From assembly GCF_905397375.1 (NCBI RefSeq), contig NZ_CAJPVG010000012.1, forward strand, positions 62,001-126,000: a stretch of 64,000 nucleotides of DNA, written 5' to 3'. Origin of the DNA: Ralstonia mannitolilytica. GTDB taxonomy: Bacteria; Pseudomonadota; Gammaproteobacteria; Burkholderiales; Burkholderiaceae. How positions within the stretch are numbered: the first letter of the stretch is position 1; each line of letters opens with the position of its first letter. Made by a program: the position numbers and the translations under genes. The notes below the pieces were generated by a model. The model was not told where the DNA came from. It saw only the letters and a list, made by a program, of their open reading frames with translations, and did no database searches. Positions 9,016 through 17,452 of the stretch are shown piece after piece.

Positions 9016-9903
9016 TCAGCCCACCGCCTGGGCGACGATGGCAACCAGCGCGGCCGCCCCGGGCGGCGTTGACAGCGGCGCGCCGCGCACCATGGTGGTC
9101 GACGTATCCACGCGCAGCAGGCCGATGCTCTCGAGCCATTCGGCCAGCCCGCTGTCGAAGTCGATGTCGATGCGCGTGAAATGCCCCGCGTTGATGCCGG
9201 CCAGATGCGCAATCAGCGCCTTGGCACTCTCGGCGTCGGGCGCCACGACGGGGCCGATCGCATGGCCGCGCCCGAAGCGGCGCAGCATGGCGAAGCCGCG
9301 CGGCTCGCCGTCGTCGTCCAGCACGACGCAGGCGTCGGCGATGGCGAGCAGGTCGTCGATCAGCGCGTCGCGGGGCATGCCGCGCGCCTGCGCGTCGAGC
9401 CGGCGCAGCGTTTCGGCTTCATTGGTGCCAGCCGGCCGCAGCCGCCAGCCCGCGGGCAGCGCGATCAGCGGCGTGGGTTGCGCAATGCCCTGGTGCTGGC
9501 GGATTTCACCGGTACGCACGAAACCGAGCCGCTCATACAGGCCACGCCCTTCGGCCGTGGCGTGCAGCAGCACGGTGTGGTCCTCCAGGCCATCGAGCAA
9601 TGCGCTCATCAGGCGATGGCCGACGCGCCGGCCCTGACAGGCGGGCGTGACGATCACCAGCCCGATCGTCGCGTGGCGCGGGCCCCAGCGCCAGCGCTGG
9701 GCCGTGGCGATGATCTGTCCGTCGCGCTCGGCCACGAAGCCTTCGGCGTGCGCAAACATCTGGGCCCAGTCGGCAGGGCGATGCGGCCAGCGCTGTTCTT
9801 CGGACAGCGCGTGCGCCGCGGTGAGATCGTCGGCGGTCATGGGACGCAGCACCACGCCGTCGTCGGCGGCGGTGGTCTGGGTGGACGCAGGGGAGCTGAG
9901 CAT
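9016..9903 (-). CDS. Tandem-GNAT N-acetyltransferase
   Basis: A 295-residue protein with a canonical N-terminal GNAT fold and a C-terminal GNAT_18-like half. The N-terminal half has VLRPMTADDL, the acetyl-CoA loop CQGRRVGHRL near residue 90, and LYERLGFVRTG. The C-terminal half ends in EWLESIGLLRVDTSTTMVRG, as in the YitH/HolE group. It is the first gene of the minus-strand block and is divergent from the aldehyde dehydrogenase. It may acetylate the amine handled by this pathway; no substrate is readable. The ATG at 9903 is the first plausible start. Confidence 0.85.
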   Translation of the reverse strand: MLSSPASTQTTAADDGVVLRPMTADDLTAAHALSEEQRWPHRPADWAQMFAHAEGFVAERDGQIIATAQRWRWGPRHATIGLVIVTPACQGRRVGHRLMSALLDGLEDHTVLLHATAEGRGLYERLGFVRTGEIRQHQGIAQPTPLIALPAGWRLRPAGTNEAETLRRLDAQARGMPRDALIDDLLAIADACVVLDDDGEPRGFAMLRRFGRGHAIGPVVAPDAESAKALIAHLAGINAGHFTRIDIDFDSGLAEWLESIGLLRVDTSTTMVRGAPLSTPPGAAALVAIVAQAVG

Positions 9904-9970
9904 GGAGGACGCCTTCTGAAGGTGGGCATAACACGCTCTCATCTTGGACGACATCGCGCCGCTGGGCCAG

Positions 9971-10037
9971 ATCGAATTGGGGTTTGCCCGCAATTTGCAA
10001 GCATCGTCTGCCGAGGGTGCGGGTTTCGCAATTCGAT
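9971..10037. promoter_or_regulatory. Candidate operator cluster: three CAATTYG-type repeats between divergent operons
   Basis: ATCGAATTG at 9971-9979 and CAATTCGAT at 10029-10037 form a perfect 9-bp inverted repeat separated by 49 bp. CGCAATTTG at 9989-9997 and CGCAATTCG at 10027-10035 are near-identical direct copies. Several spaced sites between two divergent operons fit an Lrp/AsnC protein that wraps DNA, and such a gene lies at 5936. The binding is inferred. Confidence 0.45.
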
Positions 10038-10139
10038 GCGGTGGCGGCCGGCGTTACGAACACAAATGCCGGGCCATCCTGCCTAGCATCAATAACCTCC
10101 ATCCGATATGGGTGCCCGGCTGCGGCACCTCCTCATCCT

Positions 10140-11630
10140 GTGCCGATCTTCAACCCTGAAACCATCCGCGTGCCTTCGGGCCATTTCATTGGCGGCGAGC
10201 ATGTCAGCGACGCCCGCCACACCGGGGCGCTTGCCGTGCGGCGGCCGTCCGATAACGCGGTGCATGCCGATTTGCCGATGGCCGATGCCGACATGGTGGA
10301 CATGGCCGTGCAGAACGCCTGGCAAGCGTGGGGCACCACCGACTGGGCACGCCGCGCGCCGCGCGAGCGGGCCCGCGTGCTGCGCCGCTGGGCTGATCTG
10401 ATCGACGCGGACGTGGCGCATCTGGCGCCGCTGGAAGCCGTGTGTTCCACACGCCCCGTGCGCGATGCCGTCGCCTGGGATGTGCCGTTCACCGCCGAAG
10501 GCCTGCGCTTCTTTGCCGAATACGCCGACAAGCTCGGCGGCGACGTGGCGGCCACGCGCCACGATCATCTGGGCATGGTCGTGGCCGAGCCTTACGGCGT
10601 GGTGGGCGCGATCACGCCGTGGAATTTTCCGCTGGTCATGGTGTCGTGGAAGGTCGGTGCGGCGCTGGCGGCCGGCAATGCCGTCGTGCTCAAACCATCC
10701 GAGCTGACGCCGTACTCGGCCATCCGGCTCGCCGAACTGGCCGTGCAGGCCGGTGTGCCGGCCGGGCTCTTCAACGTGGTGCAGGGCGATGGCCGCACCA
10801 CGGGCGATGCGCTCACGCGGCATCCGCGCATTGCCAAGATGACGTTTACCGGTTCGACACGCACCGGTGCCGCGATCATGGCGACATGCGCGTCGCACGG
10901 CCCCAAGCCCGTCACGCTGGAGCTGGGCGGAAAGAGTCCGCAGCTGGTGTTTGATGACGCGCCGCACATCGACCGGCTGGCCGGCATCATTGCCGGCGCC
11001 ATCACGGGCAATGCGGGGCAGGTCTGTGTGGCGGGGTCGCGCCTGATCGTGCAGCGCGGCGTTGCCCAGGCATTGATCGACCGCATTGCGGCGCGCTTTG
11101 CGGCGCTGCGGCCGGGTGCCACGTGGGACGACACGGCCACGCTGCCGCCCATCATCTCTGCCGTGCAGGCGGCACGCATCCAGGACATCGTCGATCGCGC
11201 CAAGGGCGCCGGCGCGGACGTGCGCTGCGGCGGCGGCCTGTTCGACGGCGGCCCCGGCGGGGCGTATTACCAGCCAACGCTCATCGAAGGCGTGCGCGCA
11301 GACAACCCCGCCGTGCAGGAAGAGATCTTCGGCCCGGTGCTGACCGTGCAGACCTTCGACGACGAAGAGGAGGGCCTGGCCCTGGCCGCGCACGAACACT
11401 ACGGCCTGGCCGCCGGTGTGCACACGGCCGACATCGGACGCGCGCTGCGCGCCATGCGCGGCATTGCGGCCGGCACGGTCTGGATCAACCGTTACGGGCG
11501 CAGCGCCGATTTCGTCATCCCCACCGGCGGCTATCACCAGTCGGGCATCGGCAAGGATCTCGGCCGGCAAGCCGTGGAGGCCAACCTGCGCTTCAAAAGC
11601 GTGCTGATCGACTTTGCTGCAGCGCATTAG
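10140..11630 (+). CDS. Aldehyde dehydrogenase (NAD(P)-dependent)
   Basis: A member of the ALDH superfamily, about 496 residues. PWNFP with N162, the general base E261 in LELGGKSPQ, and the nucleophile C296 in GQVCVAGSR are all in place. Near the end, FGPVLTVQTFDDEEEGLALA is typical. It probably oxidises an amino- or hydroxy-aldehyde made by the aminotransferase or FAD oxidases. The start is uncertain: no ATG lies near the expected N-terminus and the GTG at 10140 (PIFNPETIR) is the best fit, without a clear ribosome site. It is divergent from the GNAT gene and probably first in the plus-strand operon. Confidence 0.9.
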   Translation: MPIFNPETIRVPSGHFIGGEHVSDARHTGALAVRRPSDNAVHADLPMADADMVDMAVQNAWQAWGTTDWARRAPRERARVLRRWADLIDADVAHLAPLEAVCSTRPVRDAVAWDVPFTAEGLRFFAEYADKLGGDVAATRHDHLGMVVAEPYGVVGAITPWNFPLVMVSWKVGAALAAGNAVVLKPSELTPYSAIRLAELAVQAGVPAGLFNVVQGDGRTTGDALTRHPRIAKMTFTGSTRTGAAIMATCASHGPKPVTLELGGKSPQLVFDDAPHIDRLAGIIAGAITGNAGQVCVAGSRLIVQRGVAQALIDRIAARFAALRPGATWDDTATLPPIISAVQAARIQDIVDRAKGAGADVRCGGGLFDGGPGGAYYQPTLIEGVRADNPAVQEEIFGPVLTVQTFDDEEEGLALAAHEHYGLAAGVHTADIGRALRAMRGIAAGTVWINRYGRSADFVIPTGGYHQSGIGKDLGRQAVEANLRFKSVLIDFAAAH

Positions 11631-11714
11631 CAGTGCGTCCGGCACACCGGCGGTGCAGACCGCATGGCATGCCGCGAGCGCCATCGCAAACAGCAGCTTT
11701 CTCACGTGAGGCAC
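11631..11714 (-). pseudogene. Possible gene remnant: signal-peptide-like stub
   Basis: Read on the minus strand from 11714, the frame begins MPHVRKLLFAMALAACHAV and continues CTAGVPDALLM. This is a charged start, a hydrophobic core and small residues before a possible cleavage site. The frame then runs into the antisense of the aldehyde dehydrogenase and loses any protein character. It looks like the 5' end of a former exported-protein gene. A chance frame in GC-rich DNA is the alternative. Confidence 0.3.
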
Positions 11715-11815
11715 CGCAATTCCCTACAACGCGTGCGGGCCTGCATGCTTCAATGATTTCGTCATAACCCTGTCGCACAGACCGCATCAGTGCACCGACC
11801 CTGAGGATCACCGCC

Positions 11816-12481
11816 ATGACCTTCCGACCCAAGTACATCACGTTCGATTGCTACGGCACGCTCACCCGTTTCCGCATGGGCGAGATGACGCGCGAGCTGT
11901 TTGCCGACCGCATTCCGGCCGAGCACATGGAGCAGTTCATTGCTGACTTCACCGCTTACCGCTTCGACGAGGTGCTGGGCGACTGGAAGCCGTACGAGGT
12001 CGTGCTGAAGAACGCCGTGCGCCGCCTGTGCAAGAAATGGAAGATCCAGTATTTCGATACGGACGGGCAGGCCTACTACGACGCGGTGCCCACGTGGGAC
12101 CCGCACCCCGACGTGCCGGCCGGCCTGGCGAAGGTCGCCAGGGAAATCCCGCTGGTGATCCTGTCGAACGCCGACGACGCGCAGATCCAGAAGAACGTGG
12201 CAATGCTGGGCGCGCCGTTCTATCGTGTCTATACCGCGCAGCAGGCCCAGGCCTACAAGCCGCGCCTGAAGGCCTTCGAATACATGTTCGATTCGCTCGG
12301 CTGCAACCCGGAAGACGTGCTGCACGTGTCGTCCAGCCTGCGCTATGACCTGATGTCGGCCGACGATCTGGGCATCGTCAACAAGGTGTTCGTCAATCGC
12401 GGCCACGGCCCCGGCAACCCGGCGTACCGCTACACCGAGATCCAGGACATCGGCGGCCTTGCCGGCGTCGTGGGTCTGTAA
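11816..12481 (+). CDS. HAD-superfamily hydrolase, haloacid dehalogenase type II-like (second copy)
   Basis: A 221-residue HAD hydrolase with the nucleophile D11 in TFDCYGTL, the LVILSNADD motif II, K in YKPRLKAFEYM, and the later HVSSSLRYDLMSADDLG segment with the acidic pair. This last motif is closer to genuine type II dehalogenases than the corresponding part of the first HAD gene at 1636. A GAGG ribosome site lies 12 bp before the ATG. It sits between an aldehyde dehydrogenase and an FAD oxidase. Dehalogenase and phosphatase roles are both possible. Confidence 0.88.
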   Translation: MTFRPKYITFDCYGTLTRFRMGEMTRELFADRIPAEHMEQFIADFTAYRFDEVLGDWKPYEVVLKNAVRRLCKKWKIQYFDTDGQAYYDAVPTWDPHPDVPAGLAKVAREIPLVILSNADDAQIQKNVAMLGAPFYRVYTAQQAQAYKPRLKAFEYMFDSLGCNPEDVLHVSSSLRYDLMSADDLGIVNKVFVNRGHGPGNPAYRYTEIQDIGGLAGVVGL

Positions 12482-12503
12482 GCACGACGTGCCTGACCGC
12501 GCC

Positions 12504-13802
12504 ATGACCTCCATGAAACTCGACTCCTACTGGAACGACTCGGTGCCCGCGCTGGCGCTCGATCCGCACGATCTGCCGGCGCAGGTGGATGTGGCGATCG
12601 TGGGCGGCGGCTTCACGGGGCTGTCGGCGGCCCTGGCGCTGGCGCGGCGCGGTGCCAGCGTGGTCGTGCTGGAGGCCGGCAGCACCGTGGCCGTCGAAGC
12701 CTCGGGGCGCAACGGCGGCCATGTCAACAACGGCCTGGCAGTCGATTACGCCGAGCTGGCCGGCAAGGTCGGCGTGGACCGGGCGCGGGCCTGGTATCAC
12801 GCCTACGACGCGGCCGTGGACACGGTGGAGCGCATCGTCCGCGAAGAAGGCATCGCCTGCGACTTCCAGCGCAATGGCAAGCTCAAGCTCGCCACCCGGC
12901 CGTATCACATGGATGCGCTGCAGCGCAGCGCGGACCGGCTCATTGGCGACGGCGTGGACCTGGACGTGGAGATTCTCGATGCCGCCCGCGTGCGCGCCGA
13001 GGTGCAGAGCGAACGCTTCCACGGCGGTTTGCTGTACAAGCGCAGCGGCCAGATGCACATGGGCCGCTTCGCGCAAGGCCTGGCCCTGGCAGCGCAGCGG
13101 CAGGGCGCGCAGATCCACACGCGCACGTGCGTGCAGCGCCTTGAGCGCGTGCAGGGGCAGGTGCATCGCGTGCATACCTCGCGCGGCACGGTGCTGGCCA
13201 GCCAGGTGCTGCTCGCCACGGGGGCTTCGCGCCACGGCGGCTACGGCACGTTCGGCTGGCTGCGTCGGCGCATCGTGCCGATCGGCAGCTTCATCGTCAC
13301 CACGGAGCCGCTGGGCGCGGAGCGCGCGCACGCCTTGCTCGCGGCGCGCCGCACCTATGTGACGGTGGCGAACATCCACCATTACTTCCGCCTGACGCCC
13401 GACCACCGCCTGGTGTTTGGCGGCCGCGCGCGCTTTGCGGTCTCCAGCCCGCAGCAGGACGCCATGAGCGGCGAGATCCTGCGCAGCGGCCTGGCCGAGA
13501 CGTTTCCGCAACTGCGCGACGTGCGCCTCGATTACTGCTGGGGCGGCCTCGTCGACATGACGCAGGACCGCCTGCCGCATGCTGGCGAGCGCGACGGCCT
13601 GTTCTATTCGATGGGCTACAGCGGCCACGGCACACAGATGTCCGTGCACATGGGCGAGCGCATGGCCGCGGTGATGGCCGGCGATGCCTCCGCCAACCCG
13701 TGGCGCGATCGCGGCTGGAGCGCCATTCCCGGCCACTTCGGGCCGCCGTGGTTTCTGCCCGCCGTGGGCATGTACTACCAGCTCAAGGACCGGTTCGCCT
13801 AG
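12504..13802 (+). CDS. FAD-binding amine oxidase-like oxidoreductase (DAO family), second copy
   Basis: A 432-residue flavoprotein with the dinucleotide motif AIVGGGFTGL at residues 31-40, VVVLEAG after the second strand, and EASGRNGGHVNNGL as in gamma-glutamylputrescine oxidase and related PuuB-type enzymes. The C-terminal FYSMGYSGHGTQMSVHMGE binds flavin. PuuB-like enzymes oxidise a terminal amine to an aldehyde, which fits the dehydrogenases on both sides. Two ATGs, at 12504 and 12513, are possible starts. The PuuB resemblance is from motif style only; no gamma-glutamyl ligase gene is present here. Confidence 0.9.
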   Translation: MTSMKLDSYWNDSVPALALDPHDLPAQVDVAIVGGGFTGLSAALALARRGASVVVLEAGSTVAVEASGRNGGHVNNGLAVDYAELAGKVGVDRARAWYHAYDAAVDTVERIVREEGIACDFQRNGKLKLATRPYHMDALQRSADRLIGDGVDLDVEILDAARVRAEVQSERFHGGLLYKRSGQMHMGRFAQGLALAAQRQGAQIHTRTCVQRLERVQGQVHRVHTSRGTVLASQVLLATGASRHGGYGTFGWLRRRIVPIGSFIVTTEPLGAERAHALLAARRTYVTVANIHHYFRLTPDHRLVFGGRARFAVSSPQQDAMSGEILRSGLAETFPQLRDVRLDYCWGGLVDMTQDRLPHAGERDGLFYSMGYSGHGTQMSVHMGERMAAVMAGDASANPWRDRGWSAIPGHFGPPWFLPAVGMYYQLKDRFA

Positions 13803-13880
13803 CCGCGCACCCGCCTGTATTCCGATTACAAACAACGCAGTGTTCGCTGTTCCCACATCAGATCCATCAGGAGCCCCACC

Positions 13881-15500
13881 ATGAGCGACCGCCGTAATGA
13901 GTTCGAGAACCTAGTTGGCCCCAGCGAAAGCCTGCGCGTGATGGAGTCGCTCAAGCGCGGTGCCTCGCGCCGCGACGTCCTGAAGATGCTGATGGCGGGC
14001 GGCATGCAGGCCACGCTGGCCGGCAGCCTCGCGGGCACGGCCGTCAATGTGTACGCGCAGACGCCGCGCCGCGGTGGGCGCATCCGCGTGGCCGCCGCCA
14101 CCGCCGCCGCGACCGACACGCTGGACCCGGCCAAGCAGTCGAACCAGAACGACTACGTGCGCTGCAACATGGTCTACAACGGCCTGTTCGCGCTCGACGG
14201 CAGCCTCACGCCGCGCCCGGCGCTGGCCGAGTCGTACCAGACGGCGGATGCCAAGACGTGGGTGATGACGCTTCGCAAGGGCGTGACCTTCCATGACGGC
14301 AAGGCGCTGTCCCCGGCCGATGTGGTGTATTCGATCATGCGCCACAAGAACCCGGCCACGGCATCCAAGGCCAAGGTATTGGCCGACCAGATCGACAGCG
14401 TGAAGGCCACGGGGCCGAACGAGGTCACGGTGGTGCTGACGGCACCGAACGCCGACCTCCCCGTGATCCTGGGCACGTTCCACTTTCACATCGTCAAGGA
14501 CGGCACGACGGACTTCAACGCCGGCATCGGCACCGGCCCGTACAAGATCAAGGAATTCAAGCCGGGCGTGCGTACGCTCGTGGTGCGCAACGAGGGCTAC
14601 TGGAAGCCTGGCAAGCCGTACCTGGATGAAATCGAGTTCGTCGGCATTGGCGACGACAGCGCGCGGGTGAATGCGCTGCTTTCCGGCGGGATGGACCTGG
14701 TGGCCTCCGTCAACCCGCGCGCCGTGGCCCGCGTGAAGGGCACGCCGGGGTATGCGATCTTCACCACGCAATCGGGCCAGTACTCCGACCTGATCATGCG
14801 CAAGGATACGGGCCCGGGCACGAACGCCGACTTCGTGATGGCGATGAAGTACCTGTTCGACCGCGAGCAGATGAAGAAGACCATCGCGCTGGACCACGCC
14901 GTGCTGGCCAACGACCAGCCGATCGACCCGACCAACCGGTTCTACTTCAAGGAGCTGCCGCAGCGCGCGTTCGACATCGACAAGGCGAAGTTCCATCTGC
15001 AGAAGTCGGGCGTGACGGGCAAGGTCCCGGTGGTGACGTCGCCCGCGGCCATGTATTCGGTCGAGATTGCGCTCGTGCTGCAGCAGACGGCCCAGCGCAT
15101 CGGGCTGGACCTCGACATCAAGCGCATGCCGGCCGATGGTTACTGGTCCAACCACTGGCTCAACAGCCCGGTCGGCTTCGGCAACGTCAACCCGCGCCCG
15201 AGTGCGGACACCATCCTCACGCAGTTCTTCAAGTCCGACGCGGCGTGGAACGAGTCGCGCTGGAAGAGCCCGAAGTTCGACCAGCTGCTGACCAGCGCAC
15301 GCGCCGAGACGGACCTCGCAAAGCGCAAGCAGATGTACGCCGACATGCAGACCATGATCCACGACGAGGCGGGCATCGGCATTCCGATGTTCCTGGCGAG
15401 CATCGACGGCCATTCGACCAAGCTCAAGGGGCTGGCGCCGATTCCGCTGGGCGGCCTGATGGGCTACGCATTTGCCGAGAACGTCTGGCTGGACGCCTGA
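13881..15500 (+). CDS. ABC transporter substrate-binding protein, peptide/opine (SBP_bac_5) family
   Basis: A 539-residue extracytoplasmic solute-binding protein of the DppA/OppA class. The N-terminus has a twin-arginine motif, S29-R-R-D-V-L-K35, followed by a hydrophobic stretch and VYAQ before the mature part, suggesting Tat export of a folded protein. AATDTLDPAKQS, ALAESYQ and GTGPYKIKEF are typical family segments. AGGAG precedes the ATG at good spacing. Two permeases and a fused ATPase follow at once, completing the importer. The ligand is probably the pathway substrate, a peptide-like or amino compound. Confidence 0.93.
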   Translation: MSDRRNEFENLVGPSESLRVMESLKRGASRRDVLKMLMAGGMQATLAGSLAGTAVNVYAQTPRRGGRIRVAAATAAATDTLDPAKQSNQNDYVRCNMVYNGLFALDGSLTPRPALAESYQTADAKTWVMTLRKGVTFHDGKALSPADVVYSIMRHKNPATASKAKVLADQIDSVKATGPNEVTVVLTAPNADLPVILGTFHFHIVKDGTTDFNAGIGTGPYKIKEFKPGVRTLVVRNEGYWKPGKPYLDEIEFVGIGDDSARVNALLSGGMDLVASVNPRAVARVKGTPGYAIFTTQSGQYSDLIMRKDTGPGTNADFVMAMKYLFDREQMKKTIALDHAVLANDQPIDPTNRFYFKELPQRAFDIDKAKFHLQKSGVTGKVPVVTSPAAMYSVEIALVLQQTAQRIGLDLDIKRMPADGYWSNHWLNSPVGFGNVNPRPSADTILTQFFKSDAAWNESRWKSPKFDQLLTSARAETDLAKRKQMYADMQTMIHDEAGIGIPMFLASIDGHSTKLKGLAPIPLGGLMGYAFAENVWLDA

Positions 15501-15541
15501 CGGACGGTGCGGTGCGGCGTGTTTTTGCGTAAGGGGCTGCC

Positions 15542-16498
15542 ATGAATGGAGTGATCCTCAAGCTGCTGGCGCGGCGCGTGGCGATGGCGCTGCTGTCGCT
15601 GCTGGCCGTATCGGTGATCGTGTTCTCGATCACAGCCGTGCTGCCGGGCGACGCGGCGCAGGAGCAACTCGGGCAGGACGCGACACCCGAGGCGCTGGCC
15701 GCGCTGCGGGCGCAGATGGGCCTCGACGTGCCTGCGCCGCAGCGCTACCTGCATTGGCTCGGCGGCATTGCCCGGGGCGATCTCGGGCAATCGACCACCA
15801 CGCAGATGCCGGTGGCGGAGCTGGTGGCGAGCCGCCTGCCGAATTCGCTGCTGCTGGCCGCGGTGACGGCGCTGTTCTCCGTGCCGATTGCGCTCGGCCT
15901 CGGGATAGCGTCTGCCGTGTGGCGCGGCTCGTGGTTCGACCGGCTGGCGTCGACCGCGTCGGTGGCGGTGGTGTCGGTGCCGGAGTTCCTGGTGGCGACG
16001 CTGGCGGTGCTGGTGTTTGCCGTCAAGCTGCGCTGGCTGCCGGCGCTGTCGTACGTCAACGATATCGAATCGCTCGGGCAGATGCTGCAGGCCTTTGCCA
16101 TGCCGGTGCTGAGCCTGTGCTGCGTGATCGTCGCGCAGATGATGCGCATGAGCCGCGCCGCCGTCATCGACCAGCTCGAAGCGCCGTACATCGAGATGGT
16201 CCGGCTCAAGGGGGCATCGCCCATGCGCGTGGTGCTGGCGCATGCGCTGCCCAACGCCGTGGGGCCGATCGCCAATGCCGTGGCGCTGTCGCTGTCGTAC
16301 CTGCTCGGCGGCGTGATCATCATCGAGACGATCTTCAACTACCCCGGGATCGCCAAGCTGATGGTGGACGGCGTGTCGCAACGCGACATGCCGCTCGTGC
16401 AGGCCTGCGCCATGATCTTCTGCACGGGCTACCTGCTGCTGGTGACCACGGCCGATGTGCTGGGCATCGTTGCGAACCCACGTTTGCGCCATCGCTGA
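15542..16498 (+). CDS. ABC transporter permease, DppB type
   Basis: A 318-residue inner membrane permease with six predicted membrane segments. The cytoplasmic EAA loop reads YIEMVRLKGASPMRVVLAHALPN near residues 216-238 and docks with the ATPase. The N-terminal segment (LLSLLAVSVIVFSITAVLPGD) and an extracytoplasmic loop follow the DppB pattern. It lies 41 bp after the binding-protein gene and 28 bp before the second permease, clearly one operon. Confidence 0.93.
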   Translation: MNGVILKLLARRVAMALLSLLAVSVIVFSITAVLPGDAAQEQLGQDATPEALAALRAQMGLDVPAPQRYLHWLGGIARGDLGQSTTTQMPVAELVASRLPNSLLLAAVTALFSVPIALGLGIASAVWRGSWFDRLASTASVAVVSVPEFLVATLAVLVFAVKLRWLPALSYVNDIESLGQMLQAFAMPVLSLCCVIVAQMMRMSRAAVIDQLEAPYIEMVRLKGASPMRVVLAHALPNAVGPIANAVALSLSYLLGGVIIIETIFNYPGIAKLMVDGVSQRDMPLVQACAMIFCTGYLLLVTTADVLGIVANPRLRHR

Positions 16499-16526
16499 CA
16501 TCGCGCCAAATGCGGATGCTGACCTT

Positions 16527-17450
16527 ATGAACAAGAGCCTCACGATGGAAACCACGCCCACCTCTCCGACCTTGCCGGCCGCCACGCCGCCAGCACCGCG
16601 CCATCCGGTGCGGCGTCTGCTGGGCGGCTTCGGCAGGCTCGGCACAAGCGGCCTCATCGGCCTGGCCGTGCTGGTGTTCTGGCTGCTGGCGGCGCTGGCT
16701 GGCCCCGCGCTGTTGCCGGCCCACCTGATCACCAGCGGCGACGGCAATGGCGCGGTCTTCGGCCCCATGAGCGCCGCGCACTGGTTCGGTACCGACTACC
16801 TCGGCCGCGACATGTTCGTGCGCGTGATGGAAGGCGCGCGCTACACCGTGGGCGTGGCGCTGGTGGCCACGCTGCTGGCCAGCGGCACGGGCACGGTGCT
16901 GGCGCTCTTCGCCGCCGCGATGGGCGGCTGGGTCGATACCGCACTGAGCCGCCTGCTCGACACGCTCACCGCCATCCCGAGCAAGATGTTCGCGCTGCTG
17001 ATGGTTGCCGGCTTCGGGTCTTCGGTGACGATGCTCGTGGTGACCGCCGCCATCATCTATGTGCCCGGCGCGTATCGCATCGCCCGCTCGCTGGCGGTCA
17101 ATATCAACGCGCTCGATTACGTGACCGTGGCCCGCACGCGCGGCGAAGGCACGCTCTACATCATGCTGCGCGAGATCTTTCCGAACATCGTCGGGCCGAT
17201 GCTGGCCGACCTGGGCCTGCGCTTTGTCTACGTGGTGCTGCTGCTCGCCAGCCTGAGTTTTCTGGGCCTCGGCATCCAGCCGCCGTCGGCGGACTGGGGC
17301 TCGCTCGTGCGCGAGAACATCAGCGCGCTGCCCGATGCCGGCGCGTCCGTCATCTTGCCGGCCCTGGCGATCGCCAGCCTGACCATCTCGGTCAACCTCG
17401 TCATTGACAACCTGCCGGGCCGCGCGGCCCGCGAACGCGGAGGGCGTTGA
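16527..17450 (+). CDS. ABC transporter permease, DppC type
   Basis: A 307-residue inner membrane permease of the DppC class. It has a proline-rich cytoplasmic N-terminus, a first membrane helix at about residues 45-65, HWFGTDYLGRDMFVRVMEGAR as in the family, and an EAA loop DYVTVARTRGEGTLYIMLREI. The ATG at 16527 is chosen; 16545 is an alternative. The stop lies two bases before the ATPase ATG, so translation is probably coupled. Confidence 0.92.
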   Translation: MNKSLTMETTPTSPTLPAATPPAPRHPVRRLLGGFGRLGTSGLIGLAVLVFWLLAALAGPALLPAHLITSGDGNGAVFGPMSAAHWFGTDYLGRDMFVRVMEGARYTVGVALVATLLASGTGTVLALFAAAMGGWVDTALSRLLDTLTAIPSKMFALLMVAGFGSSVTMLVVTAAIIYVPGAYRIARSLAVNINALDYVTVARTRGEGTLYIMLREIFPNIVGPMLADLGLRFVYVVLLLASLSFLGLGIQPPSADWGSLVRENISALPDAGASVILPALAIASLTISVNLVIDNLPGRAARERGGR

Positions 17451-17452
17451 CC

